Source: Rhodoferax ferrireducens
GTDB taxonomy: Bacteria > Pseudomonadota > Gammaproteobacteria > Burkholderiales > Burkholderiaceae_C
DNA: 64,000 nucleotides
Assembly (NCBI RefSeq): GCF_003347515.1
Contig: NZ_QEII01000269.1
Coordinates: 228,679 to 292,678, forward strand
Direction of reading: 5' to 3'
Shown: positions 18,063 through 26,671 of the stretch, in pieces
Numbering within the stretch: position 1 is the stretch's first letter
Layout: each line of letters opens with the position of its first letter
The notes under the pieces: model-generated
Told to the model about the DNA's origin: nothing
The model's database searches: none
Seen by the model: the letters and a program-made list of their open reading frames with translations, nothing else
Translations under genes and position numbers: made by a program

Positions 18063-18500
18063 ATGTCCGCAAACCCAAGCCCCAACCCCGCCACCAACCG
18101 TGGCGCCAATGTCCAGTTGCCCACCGACCAGGAGCTGGTGCTCAAGGTCATTCCCATGCCGGGCGACTGCAATGCCAATGGCGATATTTTTGGCGGCTGG
18201 GTGATGGCGCAAGTCGATCTGGCCGGTGCCGTGGTGCCAGCCCGTTATGTCAAGGGCCGCATGGTGACGGTGGCGGTGAACGAGTTTGTCTTCAAGCAGC
18301 CGGTGCGCGTGGGCGATATTTTGTCGTTTTTCGCCAAGCTGACGCGTATTGGCCGCACCTCGATCACGGTCAAGATCGAGGTCTTTGCCGAGCGTTTCGG
18401 GTCAACCAACGAGTACGCCAAAGTGACGGAAGCCTCGCTCACCTACGTGGCGATTGACGAGCATGGCCTGCCGCGGGAAGTGCCGCAAAAACTGATTTAA
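18063..18500 (+). CDS. yciA: YciA-type acyl-CoA thioesterase
   Basis: A 145-residue hot-dog-fold protein. The segment MPGDCNANGDIFGGWVMAQ with the following D-L-A-G is the active-site signature of the YciA/BFIT group, whose catalytic residues are the Asn and Asp there. The C-terminal SLTYVAIDEHGLPR also fits. These enzymes hydrolyse a broad range of acyl-CoA thioesters in the cytosol as hexamers. I placed the start at the ATG at 18063; a GTG two codons upstream is also possible. Confidence 0.93.
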   Translation: MSANPSPNPATNRGANVQLPTDQELVLKVIPMPGDCNANGDIFGGWVMAQVDLAGAVVPARYVKGRMVTVAVNEFVFKQPVRVGDILSFFAKLTRIGRTSITVKIEVFAERFGSTNEYAKVTEASLTYVAIDEHGLPREVPQKLI

Positions 18501-18519
18501 CCCCGTCGTGGAAGCCGGT

Positions 18520-19320
18520 TCAAGCCGGCACCGTCATAGCCTGCAGGGCGCGCCGGGTGACATCGTCGGCCGGGAAAAACGTCTCCATCGCCAGCTCCTG
18601 CAGCGTGACATCGACCGCTGAGCCAAAGATGGTGGTGGTGCTGATGAAGCTCAGCACGCCGCCCGGCGTTTTGAACTTGAAGGGCATGACGACACCCGCG
18701 TGTTCACCATCCAGAATCAGGCGACTGGCCTCCTCGGGCACCGGGTAGGCCTTGAGTTCTTCCAGCAAAGCCACCAGCACCGGGTCCGCCGTTGCCGTGA
18801 TTTGCTGACGCAGGCGCTCGAACAGATGGCTGCGCCATTGCGGCAGATTGACGATGTTCTTGGCGATGCCAAGCGGGTGCAGGCTCAGGCGCAACACGTT
18901 CACCGGCGCCTGCAGCAGCGCGGCGTCAGCCCCGGCCATCAGCTGCGGCACCATGCGGTTGGCGGCAATCAGGTTCCAGTGGCGGTCAATCGCCAGCGCG
19001 GGGTAAGGCTCGTGGCTTTTGAGCAAGAGCTCCACCGCCTGACGGGCCGCGTCCAGCGCCGGGTGGCCCAGCGGCCGCTCGCGGTACATCGGCGCGTAGC
19101 CGGCCGCCACCAGCAAGGCATTGCGTTCGCGCAGCGGAATGTCCAGCCGCGCCGACAGGCGCAAGACCATTTCGCGGCTGGGCGTCGAGCGGCCGGTTTC
19201 CACAAAACTAAGGTGCCGGGTGGAGATGTCCGCCTCATGCGCCAGTTCCAGCTGGCTCAGGCGCCGGTGCTGGCGCCAGTGGCGCAGGTGGTAACCAAAG
19301 GGTTGGGGGCTTGCGTTCAT
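18520..19320 (-). CDS. XRE-family regulator with MmyB-like ligand domain
   Basis: A 266-residue regulator. An N-terminal helix-turn-helix (residues about 8-65) includes LSQLELAHEADISTRHLSFVETGRS, a classic XRE recognition region. The rest is an MmyB-like ligand-binding domain, marked by APMYRERPL, LAIDRHWNLIAANRM and a C-terminal TTTIFGSAVDVTLQELAMETFFPAD. These regulators often control adjacent genes; the divergent four-helix membrane protein at 19479 is the obvious candidate. The ligand is unknown. Confidence 0.9.
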   Translation of the reverse strand: MNASPQPFGYHLRHWRQHRRLSQLELAHEADISTRHLSFVETGRSTPSREMVLRLSARLDIPLRERNALLVAAGYAPMYRERPLGHPALDAARQAVELLLKSHEPYPALAIDRHWNLIAANRMVPQLMAGADAALLQAPVNVLRLSLHPLGIAKNIVNLPQWRSHLFERLRQQITATADPVLVALLEELKAYPVPEEASRLILDGEHAGVVMPFKFKTPGGVLSFISTTTIFGSAVDVTLQELAMETFFPADDVTRRALQAMTVPA

Positions 19321-19478
19321 GGCCTCATCCTAAAGCCAGAACGGCCAATATTCCATTACCTCCCAGGTCATCGACTTGCGGCTGCGACGCGGGAATGATT
19401 CAGCCAGGCCGCACCGATTGGATAGCCCGGTGCGCTGACTCCCCCTGATACCGGCTATCGCAACCCAAGGAGTTTGCT

Positions 19479-19889
19479 ATGTCTACCTCGTTCATGTCGT
19501 CCCCTAACTTCCTGCGCCACGTGCTGCGCGCCGATGCGCTGTCGTGCCTGGCCTGCGGCCTGCTGCAGCTCATTTTCCCCGGCCAGATGGCGCGCTTGCT
19601 CGGCCTGCCGGAAGCCCTGCTGGCCTATACCGGTGAGTTTTTGCTGGTTTATGCGGCGGTGGTGGGGTTTATTTCCACGCGGGTGCCGGTGCCACGGCCA
19701 CTGCTCTGGCTGCTGGTGGCCGGCAATCTGGGCTGGGCCCTCGGCTGTGTGCTGCTGCTGGTCAGCGGCAGCGTGGCACCATCCACGCTCGGCACGACCT
19801 ATGTGCTGCTTCAGGCGCTGACGGTCGGCGTGCTGGCGGAGTTGCAGTTTTTCGGTCTGCGGCGTTCAGCGGCGCAAGCGGCCTGGTGA
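19479..19889 (+). CDS. Small four-helix integral membrane protein
   Basis: A 136-residue inner-membrane protein with four predicted hydrophobic helices (about residues 18-38, 46-66, 73-97 and 100-125). It has no signal peptide and no recognisable catalytic motif. An AAGGAG ribosome site lies 8 bases before the ATG. It is transcribed divergently from the XRE regulator, with about 160 bp between, which suggests it is that regulator's target. Function unknown. Confidence 0.75.
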   Translation: MSTSFMSSPNFLRHVLRADALSCLACGLLQLIFPGQMARLLGLPEALLAYTGEFLLVYAAVVGFISTRVPVPRPLLWLLVAGNLGWALGCVLLLVSGSVAPSTLGTTYVLLQALTVGVLAELQFFGLRRSAAQAAW

Positions 19890-19936
19890 AGAGGCCGGCC
19901 ACCCTTTCGCGGACGCCAAGCAGCGGAACGAAGTTC

Positions 19937-19993
19937 GCTACTGTCTTGATAGCTGCTTGCGCATATTCTGCGAGGGCTAGCGGCTGATTTTTT
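19937..19993 (+). repeat. Dispersed intergenic repeat, copy C
   Basis: Third copy of the element seen near 12181 and 16131. It reads GCTACTGTCTTGATAGCTGC, then GCGCATATTCTGCGAGGGCT. The GCGCATATTCTGCG core is identical to copy A. It sits between two converging genes, the membrane protein and the thioesterase. Confidence 0.6.
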
Positions 19994-20013
19994 ATAAATT
20001 TATCAGCCACTGC

Positions 20014-20502
20014 CTAGGACACGATATAAGCAGCCGATCCGGTCGACAGCAGCTTGCCGTCGGCCCCCAGAAACTCCATGCGGGTGGAGGCCACGCGCGA
20101 GCCCAGGCGCATGACTTCGGCGCGTAACTCAAAATGATCCCCAATGCCGGGGCGCAGGTAATCGACACGCAAATCAATGGTGCCGAGCTTGCCGAAGCGC
20201 AGCAGGCGCTGCATCGGCGCTTCATCCATGTGGCGTGCGCCAATGGCGGCCATCACGGCCAGGCCGCCCATGGCGTCCAGCCCGGCGCTGATGACGCCAC
20301 CGTGAATCCGGTTGAAACTGAAGTGGCCGATCAATTCACGTTTCATGTCGATGCGCGCGCGCACCTGGGTCGGCTTGAGCGAGGTGATCTTCAGGCCCAA
20401 GACCTGGTTGAAAACAATCAGCTCTTCAAAGACTTTGGTCAATCCGGAGACGAATTCATCTTCAAACTCGATCTCGTCGGGGGCTATCAGGGAGTGGGGC
20501 AT
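20014..20502 (-). CDS. Hot-dog thioesterase family protein
   Basis: A 162-residue protein with the PaaI/YbgC-like hot-dog pattern. SFNRIHGGVISAGLDAMGGLAV is the long central helix region with the catalytic His-Gly-Gly-x-x segment. DLRVDYLRPGIGDHFEL is the following strand. It probably hydrolyses acyl-CoA thioesters. The ATG overlaps the TGA of the TetR gene by one base (TGATG), so the two are one operon and the regulator may control it. Confidence 0.85.
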   Translation of the reverse strand: MPHSLIAPDEIEFEDEFVSGLTKVFEELIVFNQVLGLKITSLKPTQVRARIDMKRELIGHFSFNRIHGGVISAGLDAMGGLAVMAAIGARHMDEAPMQRLLRFGKLGTIDLRVDYLRPGIGDHFELRAEVMRLGSRVASTRMEFLGADGKLLSTGSAAYIVS

Positions 20503-21194
20503 CAGGATTCCTTCAAAAACAAAGCCAGGGCCGCATCGGTCAGCTCATCGAGCGAGGCGCCTTTGGCGGGGTCAAACCACTGGACCGACCAGTTCAGTGC
20601 GCCCAGTATCAAGAGCCGGGACAGTTTCACCGGCGCACGCAAATGGCCGCTCGCATGCAAGGCCTCCAGCACCGGCGTCCAAGCCGATTCGTAGTCCGCT
20701 TGCAGCCGGGCCAGCGAGGCGCGTTGATCGGGACTCAGGGAACGGTATTCGTAAAGCATCACCGGCACAAAGTCATTGCCCGGCCCCAGCAGCGTGTCAA
20801 AGTGGGCGCGAATCAGGCGCCGGATTTGCATCAAGGGTGCGTGGGCCAGCGGGTCATTCATGGCGGTCGATGCCCCCCGCAGGACGCTGGCTTGCCGCGC
20901 CAGGGCTGCGTGCATGCCCTCCTCCATCACCGAAAAAAGCAGCGCGTCCTTGCTTTTAAAGTGATAAAAAGGCGAGCCGCTGTGCATGCCCACGGCGGCC
21001 GCGATGTCGCGCGTGCTGGTGGCGTCAAAGCCCTGATCGCGAAACAGGCGGGCGGCGGCGGTGAGCAAGGCTTGGCGGCGATTGCCGTCGTCGCGCTCTT
21101 CCTCCGTCTTGCGTGGCCGGCCGCGCGGGCGCTTGGCCACGGAGTCTTCCGACGGTCCGGTGGTGGAATGGGAGTACAAGGCGGATGCAGTCAT
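20502..21194 (-). CDS. TetR/AcrR-family regulator
   Basis: A 230-residue repressor-type protein. A basic AT-hook-like stretch (KRPRGRPRKTEEE, residues about 21-33) precedes the TetR helix-turn-helix. That region includes RRQALLTAAARLFRDQGFDA, then TSTRDIAAAVGMHSG and SPFYHFKSKDALL. The C-terminal ligand domain is unspecific. The AT-hook extension is uncommon for the family. It lies first in a two-gene operon with the thioesterase, so fatty acyl-CoA or a related ligand is likely. About 200 bp of intergenic DNA precede it, divergent from the NmrA-like gene. Confidence 0.9.
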   Translation of the reverse strand: MTASALYSHSTTGPSEDSVAKRPRGRPRKTEEERDDGNRRQALLTAAARLFRDQGFDATSTRDIAAAVGMHSGSPFYHFKSKDALLFSVMEEGMHAALARQASVLRGASTAMNDPLAHAPLMQIRRLIRAHFDTLLGPGNDFVPVMLYEYRSLSPDQRASLARLQADYESAWTPVLEALHASGHLRAPVKLSRLLILGALNWSVQWFDPAKGASLDELTDAALALFLKES

Positions 21195-21395
21195 GACGCC
21201 AGAGCATACCGAAAATATCTATTTATAGCAATCAAACGCTTTGTATAAATGTGGTGCTGAACCGGATGAGTTGCCGTTTCGTCTAGCAGCTTGCTCAAAC
21301 AAGCCTTTGACAACTGTCAATTGATGCGAGCGCCAGCGCCGTCAAATAGGGTTTGGGCCTGAATTATTGGGTTTCCATTCAACAGGAGAGTTGCC

Positions 21396-22346
21396 ATGAC
21401 TGATCGAAAAATCATTGCTGTGGTCGGCGCCACCGGGGCGCAGGGTGGCGGTTTGGTGCGTGCCATTCTGAACGATCCCGGTGGGGGCTTCAGCGTGCGC
21501 GCCATCACCCGCAATGCCAGTTCCGAGCAGGCCAAAGCGCTGGCCAAGCTGGGCGCGGAGGTGGTGTCCGCCGATATTGACGATGAAGCAGGCCTGACGG
21601 CGGCGCTCAAGGGCACGCATGGCGCGTACTTCGTCACCTTTTTCTGGGCGCATATGTCGCCAGCGAAGGAGAAGGCTGAAGTCCGCAGTATGGCGTCCGC
21701 CGCGAAGGCCGCCGGCATCCAGCACGTGATCTGGTCCACGCTGGAGGACACCCGTCAATGGGTACCGCTGTCGGACAACCGCATGCCGACCTTGATGGGG
21801 GAATACAAGGTGCCGCACTTCGATGCGAAAGGTGAATCCAACAAGTTCTTCACCGAAATGGGCGTGCCCACCACATTCATGTACGCGTCCTTCTACTGGG
21901 ACAACCTGATCCATTTCGGCATGGGCCCCAAGAAGGGGCCGGACGGCAAGCTGGCTTTTACCCTGCCGATGGGCGACAAGAAGTTGGCCGGCATCGCGGC
22001 CGAGGACATCGGCAAATGCGCCTATGGCATTTTCAAGAAAGGCGCCGAGTACATTGGTAAAAGCGTCGGGATTGCCGGCGAGCATTTGACCGGCACGCAG
22101 ATGGCGGCCTCGCTCTCCGCTGCTCTGGGGCAGGCGGTGCAGTACAACGCGGTGACGCCCGAGATGTACCGCAGCTTCGGGTTTCCGGGCGCCGATGACC
22201 TGGGCAATATGTTCCAGTTCTACCAGGACTTTGAGGCCGACTTTTGCGGCCGGCGCAGTATCGAAGAATCACGCGCCCTGAACCCCGCACTGCAGACCTT
22301 CGACACCTGGCTGGCCGAGAACAAGACCCGCATCCCGCTGGCGTAG
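21396..22346 (+). CDS. NmrA-like NAD(P)-binding protein
   Basis: A 316-residue atypical short-chain dehydrogenase of the NmrA/HSCARG group. The dinucleotide fold opens VVGATGAQGGGLVRAI (G-x-x-G-x-x-G). FWAHMSP and HVIWSTLED sit at the family positions. There is no canonical Tyr-x-x-x-Lys catalytic pair, as usual for this group, which tends to sense NADP redox state rather than catalyse. AGGAGAG precedes the ATG. NnrS follows 14 bp downstream on the same strand and may be co-transcribed. Confidence 0.88.
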   Translation: MTDRKIIAVVGATGAQGGGLVRAILNDPGGGFSVRAITRNASSEQAKALAKLGAEVVSADIDDEAGLTAALKGTHGAYFVTFFWAHMSPAKEKAEVRSMASAAKAAGIQHVIWSTLEDTRQWVPLSDNRMPTLMGEYKVPHFDAKGESNKFFTEMGVPTTFMYASFYWDNLIHFGMGPKKGPDGKLAFTLPMGDKKLAGIAAEDIGKCAYGIFKKGAEYIGKSVGIAGEHLTGTQMAASLSAALGQAVQYNAVTPEMYRSFGFPGADDLGNMFQFYQDFEADFCGRRSIEESRALNPALQTFDTWLAENKTRIPLA

Positions 22347-22360
22347 CGGGCCGCAAACCA

Positions 22361-23671
22361 GTGAAATCCATTCCCATCCAACCAGCGGCTGAAACCCAGG
22401 TCTTGCGTGACGGGAGGGGCAACACGGCGGGCGCGCCCTGGCGGCCGCGCTGGCTGCTGGTCGCTCCCCACCGCCTGGCCTTTTTCATGGCGGCGCTGAT
22501 GCTGGCGCTGAGTTCGATCTGGTGGGCGGTCGTCTTGCTGACGCGGGCTGTCAAGATCACCCAGTTTTGGGCCGTGCCGCCGGCCGCCGCGCACGCGCTC
22601 TTGATGAGCATGGGCTTCATGCCGCTCTTCTTCGCCGGTTTTCTCTTCACGGCCGGACCCAAGTGGTTGGGCCTGCGCGAGGTGGCAGCCCGCAGTTTGT
22701 TGCCGGCCTTGAGCCTGATGCTGGCGGGCTGGGTCGCGGTGCTGATCGGCTTTCATACCCACGCCCAGCTGGCCAGCGCCGGCTTGGCGCTGGTGGCGGC
22801 CGGCTGGACGGTGCTGAGCCTGAAGTTCTTCAATCTGCTGCGACAAAGCCATGTGCCGGATCGTGTTCACGCCAGTCTGGTGGCCGTCGCTTGTAGCGTG
22901 GGTGTCATCACCTTATGGACGGCCGTGCTGTCGCTGGCCCTTGGTTCAACGCTGATGCTGCGAGTCGCCACCCAGGTCGGTCTTTGGGGATTTGTGGCAA
23001 CGGTATTTGCCGTGGTGTCGCACCGCATGATTCCCTTCCTGGGCGGCAGCGCGGTGGCGTTTCTCGATGCCTGGCGGCCACTGTGGCTGCTGTGGGTGAT
23101 GGTGGCCATGCTGTGGCTGGAGGCGGGCTTCAGTGCTGTTGACCTGGCGTGGTGGCCGGGGTCCGCGGCGATGCGATGGGGCCAAGTAGCGGTGGAGCTG
23201 CCCTTCGCTGTGCTGATGCTCTGGCTGGCGCTGCGCTGGGGACGGATGCAGAACCTGAAAATCCGGCTGCTCGCCATGCTGCACGGTGGCTTCACCTGGC
23301 TGGGCATTTCCTTCGCGCTGAATGCGCTGTCCCACGCGCTGATGGCGCTGACGCATGGTGAGCTGTCATTGGGGCTGGCGCCGCTGCATGCCATGACCAT
23401 GGGCTATCTGGGTGCCACCATGCTCGCGACCACGACGCGCGTGAGCAGCGGCCACGGTGGCCGGCCCGTGGCCGCCGACAACATCGCCTGGAGCTTGTAC
23501 TGGATTCTGCAAAGCGCCGTGCTGCTGCGTGTCATCGCGGCCATCTGGCCCGCCGCCAGCACCCCGTTCACGCTGCTGGCGGTGGCGGCGTGGAGCCTGG
23601 CCACGGTCGGCTGGGCGGTGCGTTATGGCCGCTGGTTCGGTCGGCCCCGACTGGATGGCCGTCCCGGCTAA
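22361..23671 (+). CDS. nnrS: NnrS family membrane protein
   Basis: A 436-residue inner-membrane protein with about twelve hydrophobic helices. HALLMSMGFMPLFFAGFLFT and the later PLHAMTMGYLGATMLATTTRV are NnrS signatures; their histidines are proposed heme or metal ligands. NnrS proteins protect against nitric-oxide-derived stress and usually sit near denitrification genes. Here the nos locus follows on the other strand with only 14 bp between the stops. I chose the GTG at 22361, 14 bp after the NmrA-like stop, because no ATG precedes the conserved region in this frame except one overlapping the upstream gene. Confidence 0.85.
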   Translation: MKSIPIQPAAETQVLRDGRGNTAGAPWRPRWLLVAPHRLAFFMAALMLALSSIWWAVVLLTRAVKITQFWAVPPAAAHALLMSMGFMPLFFAGFLFTAGPKWLGLREVAARSLLPALSLMLAGWVAVLIGFHTHAQLASAGLALVAAGWTVLSLKFFNLLRQSHVPDRVHASLVAVACSVGVITLWTAVLSLALGSTLMLRVATQVGLWGFVATVFAVVSHRMIPFLGGSAVAFLDAWRPLWLLWVMVAMLWLEAGFSAVDLAWWPGSAAMRWGQVAVELPFAVLMLWLALRWGRMQNLKIRLLAMLHGGFTWLGISFALNALSHALMALTHGELSLGLAPLHAMTMGYLGATMLATTTRVSSGHGGRPVAADNIAWSLYWILQSAVLLRVIAAIWPAASTPFTLLAVAAWSLATVGWAVRYGRWFGRPRLDGRPG

Positions 23672-23685
23672 GCGCGGAATCAGGA

Positions 23686-24318
23686 TCAGCCGGGCGCCGG
23701 CGCGTGCGCGTGGCGGCGTTCACCACCGAGGTCTTGCAGCAATTGCGGGCTGATCTGCCAGGCCTCCAGCCGCACCCCGCCGCGCGTGCCGGCAAAACGC
23801 TGTGCCGCGGTCGCGCTGGCAAACGCGGGCAAATTGCCTGCGCGCATAGGCCCCAGGGCGTTCGAGCCGCTGACATAAAAGGCCTCGTGCGCACTGATCC
23901 AGACACCACTGCTGACATCTTTCACATAACTGGCCGCGATTTCGCTGGCCTGGCGGCCGCGGGTGTAGCGCCCCACGTCCTGCAGGTAGAGGAAAAGGGT
24001 GAGTGGCGAGTCAAAGAACTGCGCGTCGCCGTTATGAAAAATGATCTGCGCAGCCCAGTCCGGTGAACGCGCCGGGAACATGCCACATACCGGGCAGCGC
24101 GCATCCGCGGGCACCGGACGGGCTTGATGCAGGCCCAGGCCTGACTTCGGGTCATAGGGCGTGGGCGGCGCCACCACGCAGAATTCGCCAGCCGCCGCCA
24201 GCAGGGCTGCCTCCGCGGACATGGTGCGCCACGGATTGGGCAGCAGATAAGCGGCGCCGGCCAACCCGACGAGCGAGGCCCCCAACAGTCGCTTGAGTGC
24301 AGGCCGACGCAACATCAC
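23686..24318 (-). CDS. NosL-like periplasmic protein (second copy)
   Basis: A 210-residue NosL-family protein and the last gene of the nos operon. An N-terminal hydrophobic segment (residues about 8-30) anchors or exports it. CPVCGMFPAR near residue 94 is the NosL-type copper motif (C-x-x-C-G-M), followed by FFDSPLTLFLYL and a C-terminal A-A-Q-R-F region. It differs from the adjacent nosL by lacking a lipobox and by having the CxxCGM motif, which the other copy lacks. NosL proteins deliver Cu(I) to NosZ. It overlaps the upstream nosL by one base. Confidence 0.85.
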   Translation of the reverse strand: MMLRRPALKRLLGASLVGLAGAAYLLPNPWRTMSAEAALLAAAGEFCVVAPPTPYDPKSGLGLHQARPVPADARCPVCGMFPARSPDWAAQIIFHNGDAQFFDSPLTLFLYLQDVGRYTRGRQASEIAASYVKDVSSGVWISAHEAFYVSGSNALGPMRAGNLPAFASATAAQRFAGTRGGVRLEAWQISPQLLQDLGGERRHAHAPAPG

Positions 24319-24902
24319 TACATCTTGCCGTCATGCAGCGCGCCGCCGCTCAGATCCACCATCTCGGGCTTGACCTCGGCATAGCGCAGCAACTTGCCAC
24401 CCCATTGCGCGGCGAACTTCTGGGCGTCCGACTCCTGCGCGAAGCTGGCAACCGTCGGCCCCATCGAGCCGTGGCGTTTGCTGCCCAGCACATAGAAACC
24501 GCTTTTGGCGTCCATCCAGTGGCCGCGCGGCTGGTCCCAGTCGGCCTTGCCCATGTCTTGCACGTACACCGCCACCACCTTGCGCACCTGCTCGGGCCGC
24601 AGCATGGTGTTGAACAGCTCCACCGTGTCGCAGAAGAACACCGGCGCGGCCGCACCGGCATAGTGAATTTGCCCCTTGGGGCCGGGGTAGTCGACCAACA
24701 ACATGCCATCCAGCTCGCAGGTAGTGGACGCGCCGATTTCCACCGGCGCCACGGTTTTCGCATCGCCGGCTCGGTCGCCGCAAGCGCTCAGTCCGCTCAG
24801 CGCGCCCAGTGAAGCCCATAAGGCCAGACCGAGCAGTTGGCGGCGCTCGCCGCAGGGCTCATTGACGGTGTTGTGGCGACGGCAGGAACAGGTAGGTTTC
24901 AT
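24318..24902 (-). CDS. nosL: NosL copper chaperone lipoprotein
   Basis: A 194-residue lipoprotein of the NosL family. The signal peptide ends in a lipobox LSAC (cysteine near residue 41) after an unusually long N-terminal region that contains Cys and His. The NosL body includes FFCDTVELFNTML, AVYVQDMGKADWD and FYVLGSKRHGSMGPTVASFA, all in family order. It gives Cu(I) to NosZ in the periplasm. The ATG overlaps the nosY stop by 4 bases. The expected Cys-x-x-Cys-Gly-Met is replaced by a single TTCELDGM, so copper binding must rely on Cys and Met. Confidence 0.9.
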   Translation of the reverse strand: MKPTCSCRRHNTVNEPCGERRQLLGLALWASLGALSGLSACGDRAGDAKTVAPVEIGASTTCELDGMLLVDYPGPKGQIHYAGAAAPVFFCDTVELFNTMLRPEQVRKVVAVYVQDMGKADWDQPRGHWMDAKSGFYVLGSKRHGSMGPTVASFAQESDAQKFAAQWGGKLLRYAEVKPEMVDLSGGALHDGKM

Positions 24903-25714
24903 GATTTAAATCTCCAGCGTGCCAGCGCAAGCGGCACAACAATCCAGGCCAACATGACCGAGCCCATCAGCCAGGGCTTGGCCAGGGCGGGCGGCACGAT
25001 GCTGGCCAAGCCATACAGGGTGCGAACATCTTCCAGGGAAAACACATTGAGGATGCGAAACACATCCGCCGGGTTCAGCAACAACATGTACGCAAACGCC
25101 TCACCGCCGTAGCTGCCGCCCGTGGCCACCAGGCCGCCCAGCAGCAGCAGGTCAAACACCAGCACAAAGAAGAACCACAGCGCGATGGCAAGGCCCGAGG
25201 CGCGCGTGCGTTCGCGCGCGATCACCGACATCAGCACCGCCAGACTCAGAAAGGCCAGGCCCAGCAACACCGAGCTGAGCATGAAGCCCCCGTAGTGGTA
25301 CAGCCCCGCCCAGCTGAACTGCTTGAACAGCAGCAAGGCCACCAGACCAAAGCCGGCGAGCGTGGAGAGCGTGAGCGCCGCCGCCAGACCCAGGTACTTG
25401 CCGAGCAGCAGTTCGAGGCGCGTGATGGGCAGGGACAGCAGCAGGTCGAGCGAGCCGCGCTCGCGTTCGCCCACCACGGCGTCAAAGCCCAGCAGCAAGG
25501 CGATGAGCGGGATCAAGTAGATCACCAGACTCACCAGGCTGGTGATGGTGAACTCGATGGAGCGCAGGCCCAGTTGACCCTGGCTGGCGCCGCCAAAATA
25601 GGTGATCACCAACGAGAACACCGTGAACACCAGGGCCACGGCCAGCACCCAGCGGTTGCGCACGCGGTCGCGAAACTCTTTCGCGGCCAGGGTCAGGATT
25701 TGGGTTATTTCCAT
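24899..25714 (-). CDS. nosY: NosY ABC-transporter permease
   Basis: A 271-residue inner-membrane protein with six hydrophobic helices. It begins with the cytosolic AAKEFRDRVRNRWVL element typical of ABC-2-type permeases and contains GERERGSLDLLLSLP, an ABC-2 signature. With NosF and NosD it forms the NosDFY complex needed to mature the copper centres of NosZ. It starts 9 bp after the nosF stop and overlaps nosL by 4 bases. Confidence 0.95.
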   Translation of the reverse strand: MEITQILTLAAKEFRDRVRNRWVLAVALVFTVFSLVITYFGGASQGQLGLRSIEFTITSLVSLVIYLIPLIALLLGFDAVVGERERGSLDLLLSLPITRLELLLGKYLGLAAALTLSTLAGFGLVALLLFKQFSWAGLYHYGGFMLSSVLLGLAFLSLAVLMSVIARERTRASGLAIALWFFFVLVFDLLLLGGLVATGGSYGGEAFAYMLLLNPADVFRILNVFSLEDVRTLYGLASIVPPALAKPWLMGSVMLAWIVVPLALARWRFKS

Positions 25715-25723
25715 TGTTTCACC

Positions 25724-26671
25724 TCAATCCGTCAAACCAAAAAAAACGTCTTCCAAAGAGGGCTCATGGATGTTCAAGTCCAGCAAGCCGGCGCCCAGAG
25801 CGGTGAGCGCACCCAGCACCACCATCTTGCTTGCGCGCGGGCAGCTCACCCGCAGGCCGTGATCGGTGACGACGCAACGCACTTCTGTCAGATGGCTTAA
25901 CGCCTGCTGCGCCAGCGCGGCGTCGGCGGGCGCCAGTCGCAGGGCCAGGCTTAGCGGCAGCTGCATCTGGTCGCGCAGGGCCTGCACGCTGCCCAGCGCC
26001 TGGATCTTGCCGGCCGCCATGATGGCGAGGCGATCCACCCGCTCCTGCAGCTCGGCCAGGATGTGCGAGGTGATGAGGATGGTCACGCCTTCGTCGCGCA
26101 ATCCGCGCAGCGTAGCGTAGAAATCGCGGATCGCCTGCGGGTCCAGGCCGTTGGAGGGTTCGTCCAGGAACAGCACCCGCGGTGCGCCCAGCAGCGCTTG
26201 CGCGAAGCCCAGGCGCTGGCGCATGCCTTTGGAATACTCCCGCAGTGGCCGCGTCGCCGCATCCGCCAGGCCGACGCGCGCCAGCGTGGGCGCGCATTGC
26301 GAACTGGGGGCGCCCTTGAGCCGGGCGAAAAAACGCAGGGTCTCCAGACCCGTCAGGTTGTCGTACAGCACCACGTTCTCGGGCAGGTAGCCGATGTGGC
26401 GGCGCGCGGCGCGAAAGTCGCGCCCCCCCACCTTCGCGCCATCCACCATGATCTCGCCGGCGTTGGGCGCGATCAGGCCCAGCATCATCTTGAAAAGCGT
26501 GCTCTTGCCCGCGCCGTTGTGGCCGATCAGGCCGAAGATCTCGCCGCGCTGCACGGTGAGGTCGATGCCGTCCACGGCATGCAGGGCGCCGTAATGCTTG
26601 GCGACACCGCGCGCCTGAATCGCCGGGCCGGCATGGCCCTGGGGGTTACTGACCGGGATAGTGCTTGTCAC
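25724..26671 (-). CDS. nosF: NosF ABC-transporter ATPase
   Basis: A 315-residue cytosolic ATPase. Walker A is GHNGAGKST, the signature is EYSKGMRQRLG, Walker B is VLFLDEPSNGLD and the H-loop is TSHIL. The open frame runs upstream to 26989 but the conserved domain starts only after 26650. I chose the GTG at 26671, with GGAG 8 bases upstream. This places the start inside the end of nosD (26-base overlap) and implies translational coupling. It powers NosDFY, which supplies a needed factor, probably sulfur-related or mechanical, to NosZ copper-site assembly. Confidence 0.93.
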   Translation of the reverse strand: MTSTIPVSNPQGHAGPAIQARGVAKHYGALHAVDGIDLTVQRGEIFGLIGHNGAGKSTLFKMMLGLIAPNAGEIMVDGAKVGGRDFRAARRHIGYLPENVVLYDNLTGLETLRFFARLKGAPSSQCAPTLARVGLADAATRPLREYSKGMRQRLGFAQALLGAPRVLFLDEPSNGLDPQAIRDFYATLRGLRDEGVTILITSHILAELQERVDRLAIMAAGKIQALGSVQALRDQMQLPLSLALRLAPADAALAQQALSHLTEVRCVVTDHGLRVSCPRASKMVVLGALTALGAGLLDLNIHEPSLEDVFFGLTD

